A stretch of DNA of 6,960 nt from assembly GCA_020854785.1 (NCBI GenBank), contig JAHFZE010000022.1, forward strand, positions 1 through 6,960. Direction: 5' to 3'. Below, one piece after another: positions 1-5,509 of this stretch; the first letter of the stretch is position 1, and the number at the start of each line of letters is the position of its first letter. This DNA comes from Methanomethylovorans sp. (lineage in GTDB: Archaea > Halobacteriota > Methanosarcinia > Methanosarcinales > Methanosarcinaceae). The notes beneath the pieces are model-generated. The model did no database searches. It was not told where the DNA came from and worked only from the letters and a program-made list of their open reading frames with translations. A program made the position numbers and the translations under genes.

Positions 1-317
1 AGGATACCGCAGATCAGATAAAAGCAGACGGCTATGAGCGTAAGGTATCCGTTCATATAGGAAACGATAATAAGTGCAGGTGCCACGCCAAAAGATATCA
101 CGTCTGCAAGTGAATCAAGTGTTCCCCCAATCTCACTTCCACCCATATATCTTGCCAGACTTCCGTCAAGGCCATCTGCGATAGCAGCCATAAGGATCAA
201 TATACATGACAGATGCAACATTCCATTTTGTGTTGCAATGATCGCTCCAAAACCAAATAGTGCATTGAGCAGAGTGACCATATCAGGCAATCTGAGAGTA
301 GCAAATATGTCACTCAC
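1..317 (-). CDS. pssA: Archaetidylserine synthase (CDP-alcohol phosphatidyltransferase family), 5' part only
   Basis: This gene is cut by the left window edge; about 105 N-terminal codons are visible, roughly half of a usual protein of this family. My reverse-strand translation starts (V/M)SDIFATLRLPD and carries the full CDP-alcohol phosphotransferase signature D-x2-DG-x2-AR-x7-G-x3-D-x3-D at about residues 49-73 (pieces DGLDG, LARYMGG, TLDSLAD). These Asp residues bind the catalytic metals and the CDP-lipid. Hydrophobic segments lie on either side of the signature, as expected for an integral membrane enzyme. By family and by the neighbouring decarboxylase, it should join L-serine to CDP-archaeol, giving archaetidylserine. 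The chosen GTG start overlaps the asd stop as GTGA (4 nt), which suggests translational coupling. The purine-rich GAAGGAG directly abuts this GTG, so the start is not certain. The exact substrate is inferred from context. Confidence 0.88.
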   Translation of the reverse strand, partial: MSDIFATLRLPDMVTLLNALFGFGAIIATQNGMLHLSCILILMAAIADGLDGSLARYMGGSEIGGTLDSLADVISFGVAPALIIVSYMNGYLTLIAVCFYLICGI

Positions 318-931
318 TCCTTCTGTTTTAATCTGGCTATGGCCGTCTTGCCGGCATATACCTTGTCGCCTTTATTACATTCGATAACAAAGCTATCAGG
401 AACTGTTACATCTACCCTGGAACCGAAACGGATCATTCCTATACGCTGTCCTTTCTCCATAAAGTCGCCTTCCTTTATATAAGGCACTATTCTTCTGGTA
501 ATGGTGCCTGCTATCTGGACAACTTCAATTTCCCCATGTTCTGTATCTATGAATATATGTTGTCTCTCATTTCGGTGAGAGTCCTTGCAAAAAGCAGGTA
601 TATACCCACCTTTCTTATATTCAATGGAAGTGACCTTTCCTTGTAAAGGTGCTCTGTTAACATGAACATTCTGGAAGTTCATAAAGATGCACAGCTTTCG
701 ACCTCTTATATCCACTATTCTTCCATCAGCTGGTGAAACCATGCAATTTTCTTCATCAGCAGAACAGCGTTCAGGGTCGCGGAAGAAAATGAACAAGAAC
801 ACTAATACCAATATTCCTATTGTCACTCCTGTCTTTGCATATAAATGTCCCGTGAAGTAGGTCACTAATGCAAAACTAAATGTGATCCCAAAAGTGGTCA
901 GTATCCATGGAAATGAACCTTTTGCAAGCAT
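314..931 (-). CDS. asd: Archaetidylserine decarboxylase proenzyme (PSD-A type)
   Basis: A 205-residue, pyruvoyl-dependent decarboxylase that should convert archaetidylserine to archaetidylethanolamine at the membrane. Two hydrophobic N-terminal segments (about 10-28 and 34-50) are followed by the conserved FRDPER (50-54 region), SPADGRI (66-72), NVHVNRAP (88-95) and NER (121-123) motifs. The self-cleavage site is the G170-S171 bond in RFGSR near the C-terminus; S171 would become the pyruvoyl group of the small chain. The GSR form and the short length are typical of the PSD-A (Asd/Psd-related) branch rather than of the longer E. coli-type Psd. The ATG follows the artA stop codon with no gap (TAAATG), and the end overlaps the start of pssA, so the synthase and decarboxylase are co-expressed. 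No strong ribosome-binding site is seen before this ATG, so reinitiation after artA is likely. Confidence 0.93.
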   Translation of the reverse strand: MLAKGSFPWILTTFGITFSFALVTYFTGHLYAKTGVTIGILVLVFLFIFFRDPERCSADEENCMVSPADGRIVDIRGRKLCIFMNFQNVHVNRAPLQGKVTSIEYKKGGYIPAFCKDSHRNERQHIFIDTEHGEIEVVQIAGTITRRIVPYIKEGDFMEKGQRIGMIRFGSRVDVTVPDSFVIECNKGDKVYAGKTAIARLKQKE

Positions 932-1750
932 TTAATTATTTCCCACAACTTTCTTCCTTATGGTGTGTATCTGTTCAGTGATCATGTTCCACAGGCCATC
1001 GATCAGTTCAAGTATTTCAGGTAGTATACGCATGACCATATAGGCTATCACAAACAAGGCTACTCCTGAACCAGCCTTAGCTATCATATGGTGCGCAATC
1101 GCAAAGCTATTGGGTCCGAACCACATTTCACCATATGCGACCACTACAAATACATCTCTTAATATATTAAGGATATATATGACGGGGACAGATACCATGA
1201 ATGCTGCTAACAGTCTCTTGATTGGAGCGTTCACAGAAGCTATCAAGCCCATAAAAAGAGCAATGCTTTCAATGGCAGTGCATCCCAGTATTATCTCTAC
1301 AGTGTGTCCATTATATGTTATCATATTACCCGTTCTATAGGCTGACATTCCTAACATGCTCAGTGTCCACATTATATTGTTCGTTACTGTGCCTATAAGC
1401 CATTCTTTGAGAGCAGGTATCTCAGCAAAAGGAAAATAGAACACTGATCCAATAGCAACAGCGTTGGTAGCCATATATGTGATGTCTATCTCCCTTCTTG
1501 TAGGTGTGTATCTGTTAGTGTGTTGCACATACATTGTGCGTGCTATGAGCATACAAAAAACGCTCATTGCTATGGTGAGCGCCACGTTCACATAGTCGCC
1601 TATAGCAATATAATGCAAGGGCTGCTGCAACCAATGAATAGAGAATATACTCCATCCGGCAGCTCCTATTATCCTTTTAGAACTGTTCTTTCCAGAGAGA
1701 ATGGCACTGAACAACATTAGTGAGATGGATATCCATAGTACGATAAGCAT
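932..1750 (-). CDS. artA: Archaeosortase A (exosortase/archaeosortase transpeptidase, PGF-CTERM type)
   Basis: A polytopic membrane protein of 272 residues from the ATG at 1750. ArtA recognises a C-terminal PGF-CTERM tripartite signal on surface proteins such as S-layer glycoproteins, removes it and allows lipid attachment. The visible signature is GCTAIESIALFMG, with the catalytic Cys at residue 157, then NILRDVFVV with the essential Arg at 198. The 41-residue Cys-Arg spacing equals that of the studied Haloferax ArtA as I recall it (C173, R214). A double His (220-221, in IAHHMIAKAG) is the candidate third active-site residue. The N-terminal GWSIFSIHWLQQP region also resembles ArtA. A GTG start at 1759 is possible, but AGGTG at 1757-1761 sits 6 nt before ATG 1750 and would be the ribosome-binding site for it. 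It is first in an operon with asd and pssA. Assignment to ArtA rather than another archaeosortase class is strong but not proven. Confidence 0.9.
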   Translation of the reverse strand: MLIVLWISISLMLFSAILSGKNSSKRIIGAAGWSIFSIHWLQQPLHYIAIGDYVNVALTIAMSVFCMLIARTMYVQHTNRYTPTRREIDITYMATNAVAIGSVFYFPFAEIPALKEWLIGTVTNNIMWTLSMLGMSAYRTGNMITYNGHTVEIILGCTAIESIALFMGLIASVNAPIKRLLAAFMVSVPVIYILNILRDVFVVVAYGEMWFGPNSFAIAHHMIAKAGSGVALFVIAYMVMRILPEILELIDGLWNMITEQIHTIRKKVVGNN

Positions 1751-1774
1751 TAATAGCACCTGTAATTGTATGAA

Positions 1775-1783
1775 CTTATATAC
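1775..1783. promoter_or_regulatory. Shared TATA element between divergent artA and Nudix genes
   Basis: The only strong TATA-like element in the gap between artA and the Nudix gene is CTTATATAC, read GTATATAAG on the other strand, so its core is symmetric. With the usual archaeal distance of about 25-27 bp, transcription would start near 1805 on plus and near 1752 on minus. Both are within a few bases of the start codons (1812 and 1750), which implies very short leaders or leaderless mRNAs. No ribosome-binding site precedes the Nudix ATG, which fits. Which direction dominates cannot be read from the sequence. Confidence 0.55.
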
Positions 1784-1811
1784 CAGTCAGCCATAATAAA
1801 CTTGTTGTCGT

Positions 1812-2228
1812 ATGAAACCAGTAACTCCTCTTGTAACAGTTGATGCAATCATTGTTCATGATTCAATGATCGTAGTTGTCAGGCGGAAAAACAACCCTTT
1901 TAAGGGCATGTTCGCACTTCCCGGTGGATTTGTAGAACTGGGAGAGACCACCGAAGAGGCAGTAGTGCGCGAGTCACTGGAAGAGACGGGTCTGTCGATA
2001 GAAATAGTTAAGTTGATTGGGGTGTATTCAGAACCTTCGCGTGATCCACGAGGGCATACCGTGTCTATATGCTATCTCTCAAAAGGAAGAGGTGTACCAA
2101 AAGCAGGTTCTGATGCGGCAGAAATCGCGCTTTTTAGAATAGATGGCATACCCAAACTGGCTTTCGATCACAATCACATAATAGATCAGGCAAGAGTTGA
2201 TATAAATGGAGTTCTGTCCCAAATGTAA
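1812..2228 (+). CDS. Nudix hydrolase, probable ADP-ribose or nucleoside-diphosphate pyrophosphatase
   Basis: A 138-residue single-domain Nudix protein that cleaves a nucleoside diphosphate linked to another group, using divalent metal. The Nudix box G-x5-E-x7-RE-x2-EE-x-GL is complete at residues 39-61 (LPGGF start, RESLEETGL end), with the metal-binding Glu residues E54, E57 and E58. The N-terminal part TPLVTVDAIIV and RRKNNPFKGMFALPGG, and the C-terminal LAFDHNHIIDQA, resemble archaeal ADP-ribose pyrophosphatase-like members; the substrate is not decided by the sequence. The ATG has no ribosome-binding site and lies close to the predicted transcription start, so translation may be leaderless. 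Its last seven codons overlap the start of tfs by 23 bp, so the two are probably transcribed together. A role in nucleotide-pool cleaning beside transcription and replication genes is inference only. Confidence 0.88.
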   Translation: MKPVTPLVTVDAIIVHDSMIVVVRRKNNPFKGMFALPGGFVELGETTEEAVVRESLEETGLSIEIVKLIGVYSEPSRDPRGHTVSICYLSKGRGVPKAGSDAAEIALFRIDGIPKLAFDHNHIIDQARVDINGVLSQM

Positions 2229-2520
2229 GTGTATGATGTTCCCGGTCCAGGGTTCTTTTGTATGTAAGAAATGCGGTTATTCTAAAGGCACTGAAGGAGT
2301 ATCCGGTGACCTCGTATCAAAATCAGAGCGTAAGGACCGTGTAGTCACTGTCCTTGAAGGGAATTTCGATCAGGGTCTTCCCACCACATCCACCAGATGT
2401 CCGGAATGCGGGCATAATGTTGCATACTGGTGGCTCCGGCAGCTTAGATCCGCAGATGAATCTGAAACACGCTTCTTCAAATGTACCAAATGCAGTGCTA
2501 CATGGAGAGAGTACGACTGA
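2206..2520 (+). CDS. tfs: Transcription factor S (archaeal TFIIS/RPB9-like transcript cleavage factor)
   Basis: A 104-residue protein with two zinc ribbons. The N-terminal ribbon uses C4-x2-C7 and C20-x2-C23; the C-terminal one uses C65-x2-C68 and C93-x2-C96. Between the last two Cys pairs lies RSADESETRFFKC, the acidic hairpin with D84-E85 that reaches the RNA polymerase active centre and stimulates cleavage of backtracked RNA. The ending WREYD is typical of the family. Length matches the archaeal TFS norm, and both ribbons and the DE pair are intact, so this is an active cleavage factor rather than an inhibitory paralogue. The start ATG lies inside the Nudix gene (23-bp overlap) without a clear ribosome-binding site. 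A 103-bp gap holding the pcn promoter follows. Confidence 0.95.
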   Translation: MEFCPKCKCMMFPVQGSFVCKKCGYSKGTEGVSGDLVSKSERKDRVVTVLEGNFDQGLPTTSTRCPECGHNVAYWWLRQLRSADESETRFFKCTKCSATWREYD

Positions 2521-2550
2521 GAATTGTCTTCAAACCACACTTTTATAGTT

Positions 2551-2560
2551 CTTTATATAG
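2551..2560 (+). promoter_or_regulatory. TATA box of pcn
   Basis: CTTTATATAG matches the archaeal TATA consensus closely and lies 64 bp before the pcn ATG. Transcription should start near 2580, giving a leader of about 40 nt that contains the ribosome-binding site GGAG at 2613-2616, 7 nt before the ATG. A weaker TTTTATAG at 2541-2548 is less good. The rest of the 103-bp gap (2521-2623) shows nothing else that I can support. Confidence 0.65.
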
Positions 2561-2623
2561 GAAACTTTTATTACTTAAAGGATATAATGAAGTGGTTATT
2601 CAGACACCGGATGGAGAATTAAT

Positions 2624-3361
2624 ATGTTCAAGGCAACGATTGACGCGGATATTTTTAAAAGTTCCATAGAAACGCTTTCTGTACTCGTGGATGAGGCGCG
2701 ATTCAGGATATCCACAGAGGGGCTCTCTGTAAGAGCAGTGGATCCGGCAAACGTGGCCATGGTGAGCTTTGAGCTCGCTTCAAGCGCTTTTGATGATTTT
2801 GCCGCTGATGATTGTGAGATCGGTATGGACCTGACCAAGATCAATGATATATTCGGGGTAGCAGAAAAGAACGAAAAGGCTACCTTGGAACTGGATGAGA
2901 TGTCCCAGAAAATGTCTATACATATCGGTGGTTTTTCTTACACTCTTTCGTTACTTGATCCTTCTACCATCCGTGCAGAGCCGCGCATCCCACAGCTCGA
3001 GTTGCCCGCTGAAGTGGTCCTTAACGGCAAGGAACTCCAGAAAGCTGTCAAAGCAGCGGAGAAGATAAGTGATCATATGTCCCTTGGTGTGGATGAAGAG
3101 ATCTTCTATATGGAAGCCGAAGGAGATACCGATAAAGTACGCTTGGAAATGCCCAGGGAACAGTTGATAGACCTTAAATCCGGGGAGGCACGCTCACTGT
3201 TCTCCTTGGATTATCTATCTGATATCGTCAAGCCGGCTTCCAGATCAAATGAGGTAACTCTCGAGCTTGGAAGGGATTATCCGATTAGGATAGGTTTCAC
3301 CATTGCCGAAGGTGCGGGAAAGATCAGCTATCTGCTTGCTCCAAGAATAGAGTCAGATTGA
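2624..3361 (+). CDS. pcn: DNA polymerase sliding clamp (PCNA)
   Basis: A 245-residue clamp that trimerises around DNA and tethers DNA polymerase, FEN1, ligase and other PIP-box proteins. It has the normal length and two-domain form: domain 1 at about 1-116, the interdomain connecting loop at about 117-128 (RAEPRIPQLELP), and domain 2 to the C-terminus. Family landmarks are the N-terminal MFKATIDADIFKSSIETL, RAVDPANVAMVSFEL (37-51), GGFSYTLSLLD (102-112) and the C-terminal LLAPRIE, which forms part of the partner-binding surface. The protein is acidic, as PCNAs are. The start is supported by GGAG 7 nt upstream. The priL ATG follows its stop by 3 bp, so clamp and primase subunit share an mRNA. 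Confidence 0.97.
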   Translation: MFKATIDADIFKSSIETLSVLVDEARFRISTEGLSVRAVDPANVAMVSFELASSAFDDFAADDCEIGMDLTKINDIFGVAEKNEKATLELDEMSQKMSIHIGGFSYTLSLLDPSTIRAEPRIPQLELPAEVVLNGKELQKAVKAAEKISDHMSLGVDEEIFYMEAEGDTDKVRLEMPREQLIDLKSGEARSLFSLDYLSDIVKPASRSNEVTLELGRDYPIRIGFTIAEGAGKISYLLAPRIESD

Positions 3362-3364
3362 TCT

Positions 3365-4423
3365 ATGGAAGAAAAGGATCTAGCTCTTTACCCATTCATT
3401 ACAGAAGCTTCAGCATACGTCTCAGGGCTGGGTTTTAGCCTTGAGAGGTTGCTCGTTTCCAGGGCTATGGATTCTGCCCGTTCCAGAGGTGTCGAAAGGG
3501 TAATCCAGGCATTGAAGGGTGAGATCCGCAAACCGCAGCTTTTAGTTTCTGATGAGAGTAAAATTCTCATAGAGCTGCTTTCATACCCCTTTGCAAGGAT
3601 ACTGGTTTCCTGTATCGATGATAATTTCCTTTTACGCAGATATGCACTTGCTGAAGCTGTTTCATGCTACGATCTGCTACGTTCAGAGCCATCTGAATTT
3701 ATGTGCTCCATTGCATCTGATTTTCAAGTGGATACAGTGATCTCTGACCATGCGTTCGATATACATTTCACTGATTATATCAGGCTTGCAAGTTCCATGA
3801 AAGCATTGGAATGGAAACTCGTGAACCGCAAGTTACGCAAAGGTCATGTTTATATCTCAAAAGAAGAGCTTGCAAGGTTGCTGCAGGAGGCTATACGGCA
3901 TAGGATACAGAGCTCCTTGCCACTGGATATACCTGAGGATATCTGTCGTATGTCTACACCTTATATTGACCCAATTCAGACTGAACTGCAGCAGATGAAG
4001 GAAACCTTTGGTTCAGGTGATTTCGGTGCTGTTGAAAGCAATATGTTCCCACCATGCATGGTACACGCCATATCCAATGTAAGGGCGGGTGTCAACCTGG
4101 CACATTCCATGCGTTTTGCCCTTACTTCTTTCCTACGTAACGTAGGTATGTCTGTTGATGATATCATTGCCATGTTCAATGTGTCTCCTGACTTCGATAT
4201 GGAAAAAACGAGGTATCAGATAGAGCACATCTCAGGTTCATCGGGTACAGAATACAAACCTCCTTCCTGCTCTACAATGCGTACTTATGGCAATTGCTAC
4301 GGTGCAGATGAACTATGCAGCAGGATCAAGCATCCTCTTAACTATTACAGGCGTAAGATGTGGTTCAGGCACAAGAACGAAGGCTCACAGCAGTTTCCAC
4401 TATCAGAAAAAGATAAGGAATAG
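3365..4423 (+). CDS. priL: DNA primase large subunit PriL (iron-sulfur)
   Basis: A 352-residue regulatory subunit of the archaeal/eukaryotic-type primase; with catalytic PriS it makes the RNA primers for replication. The N-terminal half (to about 190) is the PriS-contacting region, beginning with the typical LALYPFITEASAYV. The C-terminal domain carries the four cysteines expected to hold a 4Fe-4S cluster: C231 (FPPCM), C302 (PPSCS), C311 (GNCYG) and C318 (ELCSR). The conserved stretch ISNVRAGVNLAHSMRFALTSFL lies between the first two. The short basic and polar tail after 330 is less conserved. It is downstream of pcn with a 3-bp gap and only a weak ribosome-binding site, consistent with co-translation. 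PriS is not in the window. No missing key residue is seen. Confidence 0.95.
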   Translation: MEEKDLALYPFITEASAYVSGLGFSLERLLVSRAMDSARSRGVERVIQALKGEIRKPQLLVSDESKILIELLSYPFARILVSCIDDNFLLRRYALAEAVSCYDLLRSEPSEFMCSIASDFQVDTVISDHAFDIHFTDYIRLASSMKALEWKLVNRKLRKGHVYISKEELARLLQEAIRHRIQSSLPLDIPEDICRMSTPYIDPIQTELQQMKETFGSGDFGAVESNMFPPCMVHAISNVRAGVNLAHSMRFALTSFLRNVGMSVDDIIAMFNVSPDFDMEKTRYQIEHISGSSGTEYKPPSCSTMRTYGNCYGADELCSRIKHPLNYYRRKMWFRHKNEGSQQFPLSEKDKE

Positions 4424-4450
4424 GAACTAAATGTGAATCCATTTCCTAAC

Positions 4451-4459
4451 CTTTATATG
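4451..4459 (+). promoter_or_regulatory. TATA box of the pspA-pspAA operon
   Basis: CTTTATATG lies in the 96-bp gap between priL and pspA. Transcription should start at about 4480-4485, which leaves a leader of roughly 35-40 nt with a strong ribosome-binding site. A second TATA-like stretch (TGTATATACG, 4489-4498) is too close to the start codon to serve a gene with this ribosome-binding site. Confidence 0.6.
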
Positions 4460-4477
4460 ATTACAATCTTATCATAA

Positions 4478-4489
4478 ATTAACGTTAAT
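4478..4489. promoter_or_regulatory. Perfect 12-bp palindrome at the predicted pspA transcription start, possible operator
   Basis: ATTAACGTTAAT is identical to its reverse complement. It sits about 20 bp downstream of the TATA box and covers the expected transcription start. A bound dimeric repressor here would block RNA polymerase. A second 8-bp palindrome, GTATATAC (4490-4497), follows immediately. The palindrome is seen directly; its role as an operator is inference, and AT-rich palindromes of this length can occur by chance. Confidence 0.35.
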
Positions 4490-4507
4490 GTATATACGTG
4501 AAACCAC

Positions 4508-4513
4508 AGGAGG
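4508..4513 (+). promoter_or_regulatory. Strong ribosome-binding site of pspA
   Basis: AGGAGG, followed by GAG, lies 6 nt before the pspA ATG. It is the best match in the window to the archaeal anti-Shine-Dalgarno sequence and fixes the start codon. It suggests high translation of PspA, which oligomerises and is needed in many copies. Confidence 0.85.
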
Positions 4514-4519
4514 GAGAAT

Positions 4520-5218
4520 ATGGGCTTATTCAATCGTATGAGCACAGTTATCAAAGCCAAGATGAACAAGATAGCAGATAAGATGGAGGACCCCCGGGAG
4601 ACTCTTGATTATTCTTATGAAAAACAGTTAGAATTGCTCCAGAACGTAAAAAGAGGAGTGGCTGATGTTACCACTTCAAAGAAACGCCTGGAATTGCAGA
4701 AAGCAAAGCTTCAGCAAAGTATAGATAAGCTGGACCAGCAGGCAAAGGATGCTATAAAGGCCGACAGGGAAGATCTGGCAAGGCTTGCCCTTGAGCGCAA
4801 GACAGCACTTGTGACACAGGTCGAGGGGCTTGATCAGCAGATAGCAGATCTGGACCAGGAGCAACAAAAGCTCGTAGCTGCAGAAAAGCGTTTGTCTACC
4901 AAAGTGGAGATCTTCAGAACAAAAAAGGAGACCATCAAAGCACAATATTCTTCTGCAGAAGCTCAGGTCAAGATCAATGAATCATTTTCCGGTATCAGTG
5001 AGGAAATGGCTGATGTGGGGCTTGCCATGGAGAGGGCCGAGAACAAGACAGAACAGATGAAAGCACGTTCTGCAGCTCTTGACGAGCTCATTGAACAAGG
5101 CACACTGGACGATCTGACCGGCAGCAGGGATGAGATCGAGAGGGAACTGTCAAAGTTAAGTTCCCAGAGCTCTGTAGATGCAGAACTTGCAAAGCTCAAA
5201 AAGGAGGCAGGTAAATGA
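4520..5218 (+). CDS. pspA: PspA/Vipp1 (IM30) family membrane-protection protein
   Basis: A 232-residue member of the PspA/Vipp1 family, the prokaryotic ESCRT-III-like proteins that bind stressed membranes from the cytoplasmic side and form helical or ring oligomers. The N-terminal helix (GLFNRMSTVIKAKMNKIADKM, 2-22) is amphipathic and should insert into the membrane. EDPRETLD (23-30) marks the start of the long helical hairpin, which is rich in heptad-like Lys, Glu, Gln and Leu up to about 150. It includes the family stretch REDLARLALERK (83-94) and is followed by AEAQVKINESFSGIS (147-160). The C-terminal helices end in a charged tail. No signal peptide is present, and length is normal. It is first in an operon with pspAA (ATGA overlap). 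No PspF-like regulator or PspB/C gene is near, so any control must differ from that in enterobacteria. Confidence 0.95.
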   Translation: MGLFNRMSTVIKAKMNKIADKMEDPRETLDYSYEKQLELLQNVKRGVADVTTSKKRLELQKAKLQQSIDKLDQQAKDAIKADREDLARLALERKTALVTQVEGLDQQIADLDQEQQKLVAAEKRLSTKVEIFRTKKETIKAQYSSAEAQVKINESFSGISEEMADVGLAMERAENKTEQMKARSAALDELIEQGTLDDLTGSRDEIERELSKLSSQSSVDAELAKLKKEAGK

Positions 5219-5493
5219 TAATACGGATCATGGGAGAGGGGCAGTACAAGGTACCCAGCAGTCTTTTTGATGAGTTGAATGCAATAGATAACCGCATAGT
5301 TAGCCATGTGGCAATAGGGGATGAAAAAGCTTACAAGGAAGATCTTGCAGCCCTTATATCAAAGATAAAAGAGAATGCGCATATCCTGGCCGCCGAAGAG
5401 CTGGTGGAATCAGATGTCATAGTTCCTCCTGGGGATCTTACCCTAGAGGAAGCGAAGGATGTGTTCACAGGTGATGGCATTTTTGAGGACTGA
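5215..5493 (+). CDS. pspAA: PspA-associated protein PspAA
   Basis: A 92-residue soluble protein of the PspAA family, known mainly from its repeated linkage to pspA in archaea and actinobacteria; its biochemical role is not established. The N-terminal MIIRIMGEGQYKVPSSLFDELNAIDNRIV is characteristic of the domain. The acidic C-terminus with VPPGDLTLEEAKDVFTGDG resembles the usual family ending. There is no membrane segment or catalytic motif, so a binding or adaptor role towards PspA is the simplest inference. The ATG overlaps the pspA stop (ATGA), and AAGGAGG at 5201-5207 lies 7 nt before it, so the two proteins should be made together in a fairly fixed ratio. Confidence 0.88.
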   Translation: MIIRIMGEGQYKVPSSLFDELNAIDNRIVSHVAIGDEKAYKEDLAALISKIKENAHILAAEELVESDVIVPPGDLTLEEAKDVFTGDGIFED

Positions 5494-5509
5494 ACTTTTA
5501 AAGTAAATT

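Noticed and set aside
1110..1720. Plus-strand open frames inside artA
   Set aside because: They lie antisense to a clear archaeosortase gene and show no family features or ribosome-binding sites.
1751..1759. GTG at 1759 as the artA start
   Set aside because: It is in frame and possible, but these bases form part of AGGTG, a fitting ribosome-binding site for the ATG at 1750.
2481..2669. Small plus-strand frame spanning the tfs-pcn gap
   Set aside because: It overlaps both tfs and pcn, contains the pcn promoter and ribosome-binding site, and resembles no family.
4423..4446. Possible terminator hairpin after priL (AAATG paired with CATTT)
   Set aside because: Only five mostly A-T pairs and no clear T run follow; it is too weak to call.
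4489..4498. TGTATATACG as the pspA TATA box
   Set aside because: It would start transcription at about the ATG, making the strong ribosome-binding site useless; the upstream CTTTATATG fits better.
4676..5307. Minus-strand open frames across pspA and pspAA
   Set aside because: Leu- and Ser-rich translations are what antisense reading of a Glu/Lys/Gln-rich coiled coil gives; no start signal is seen.
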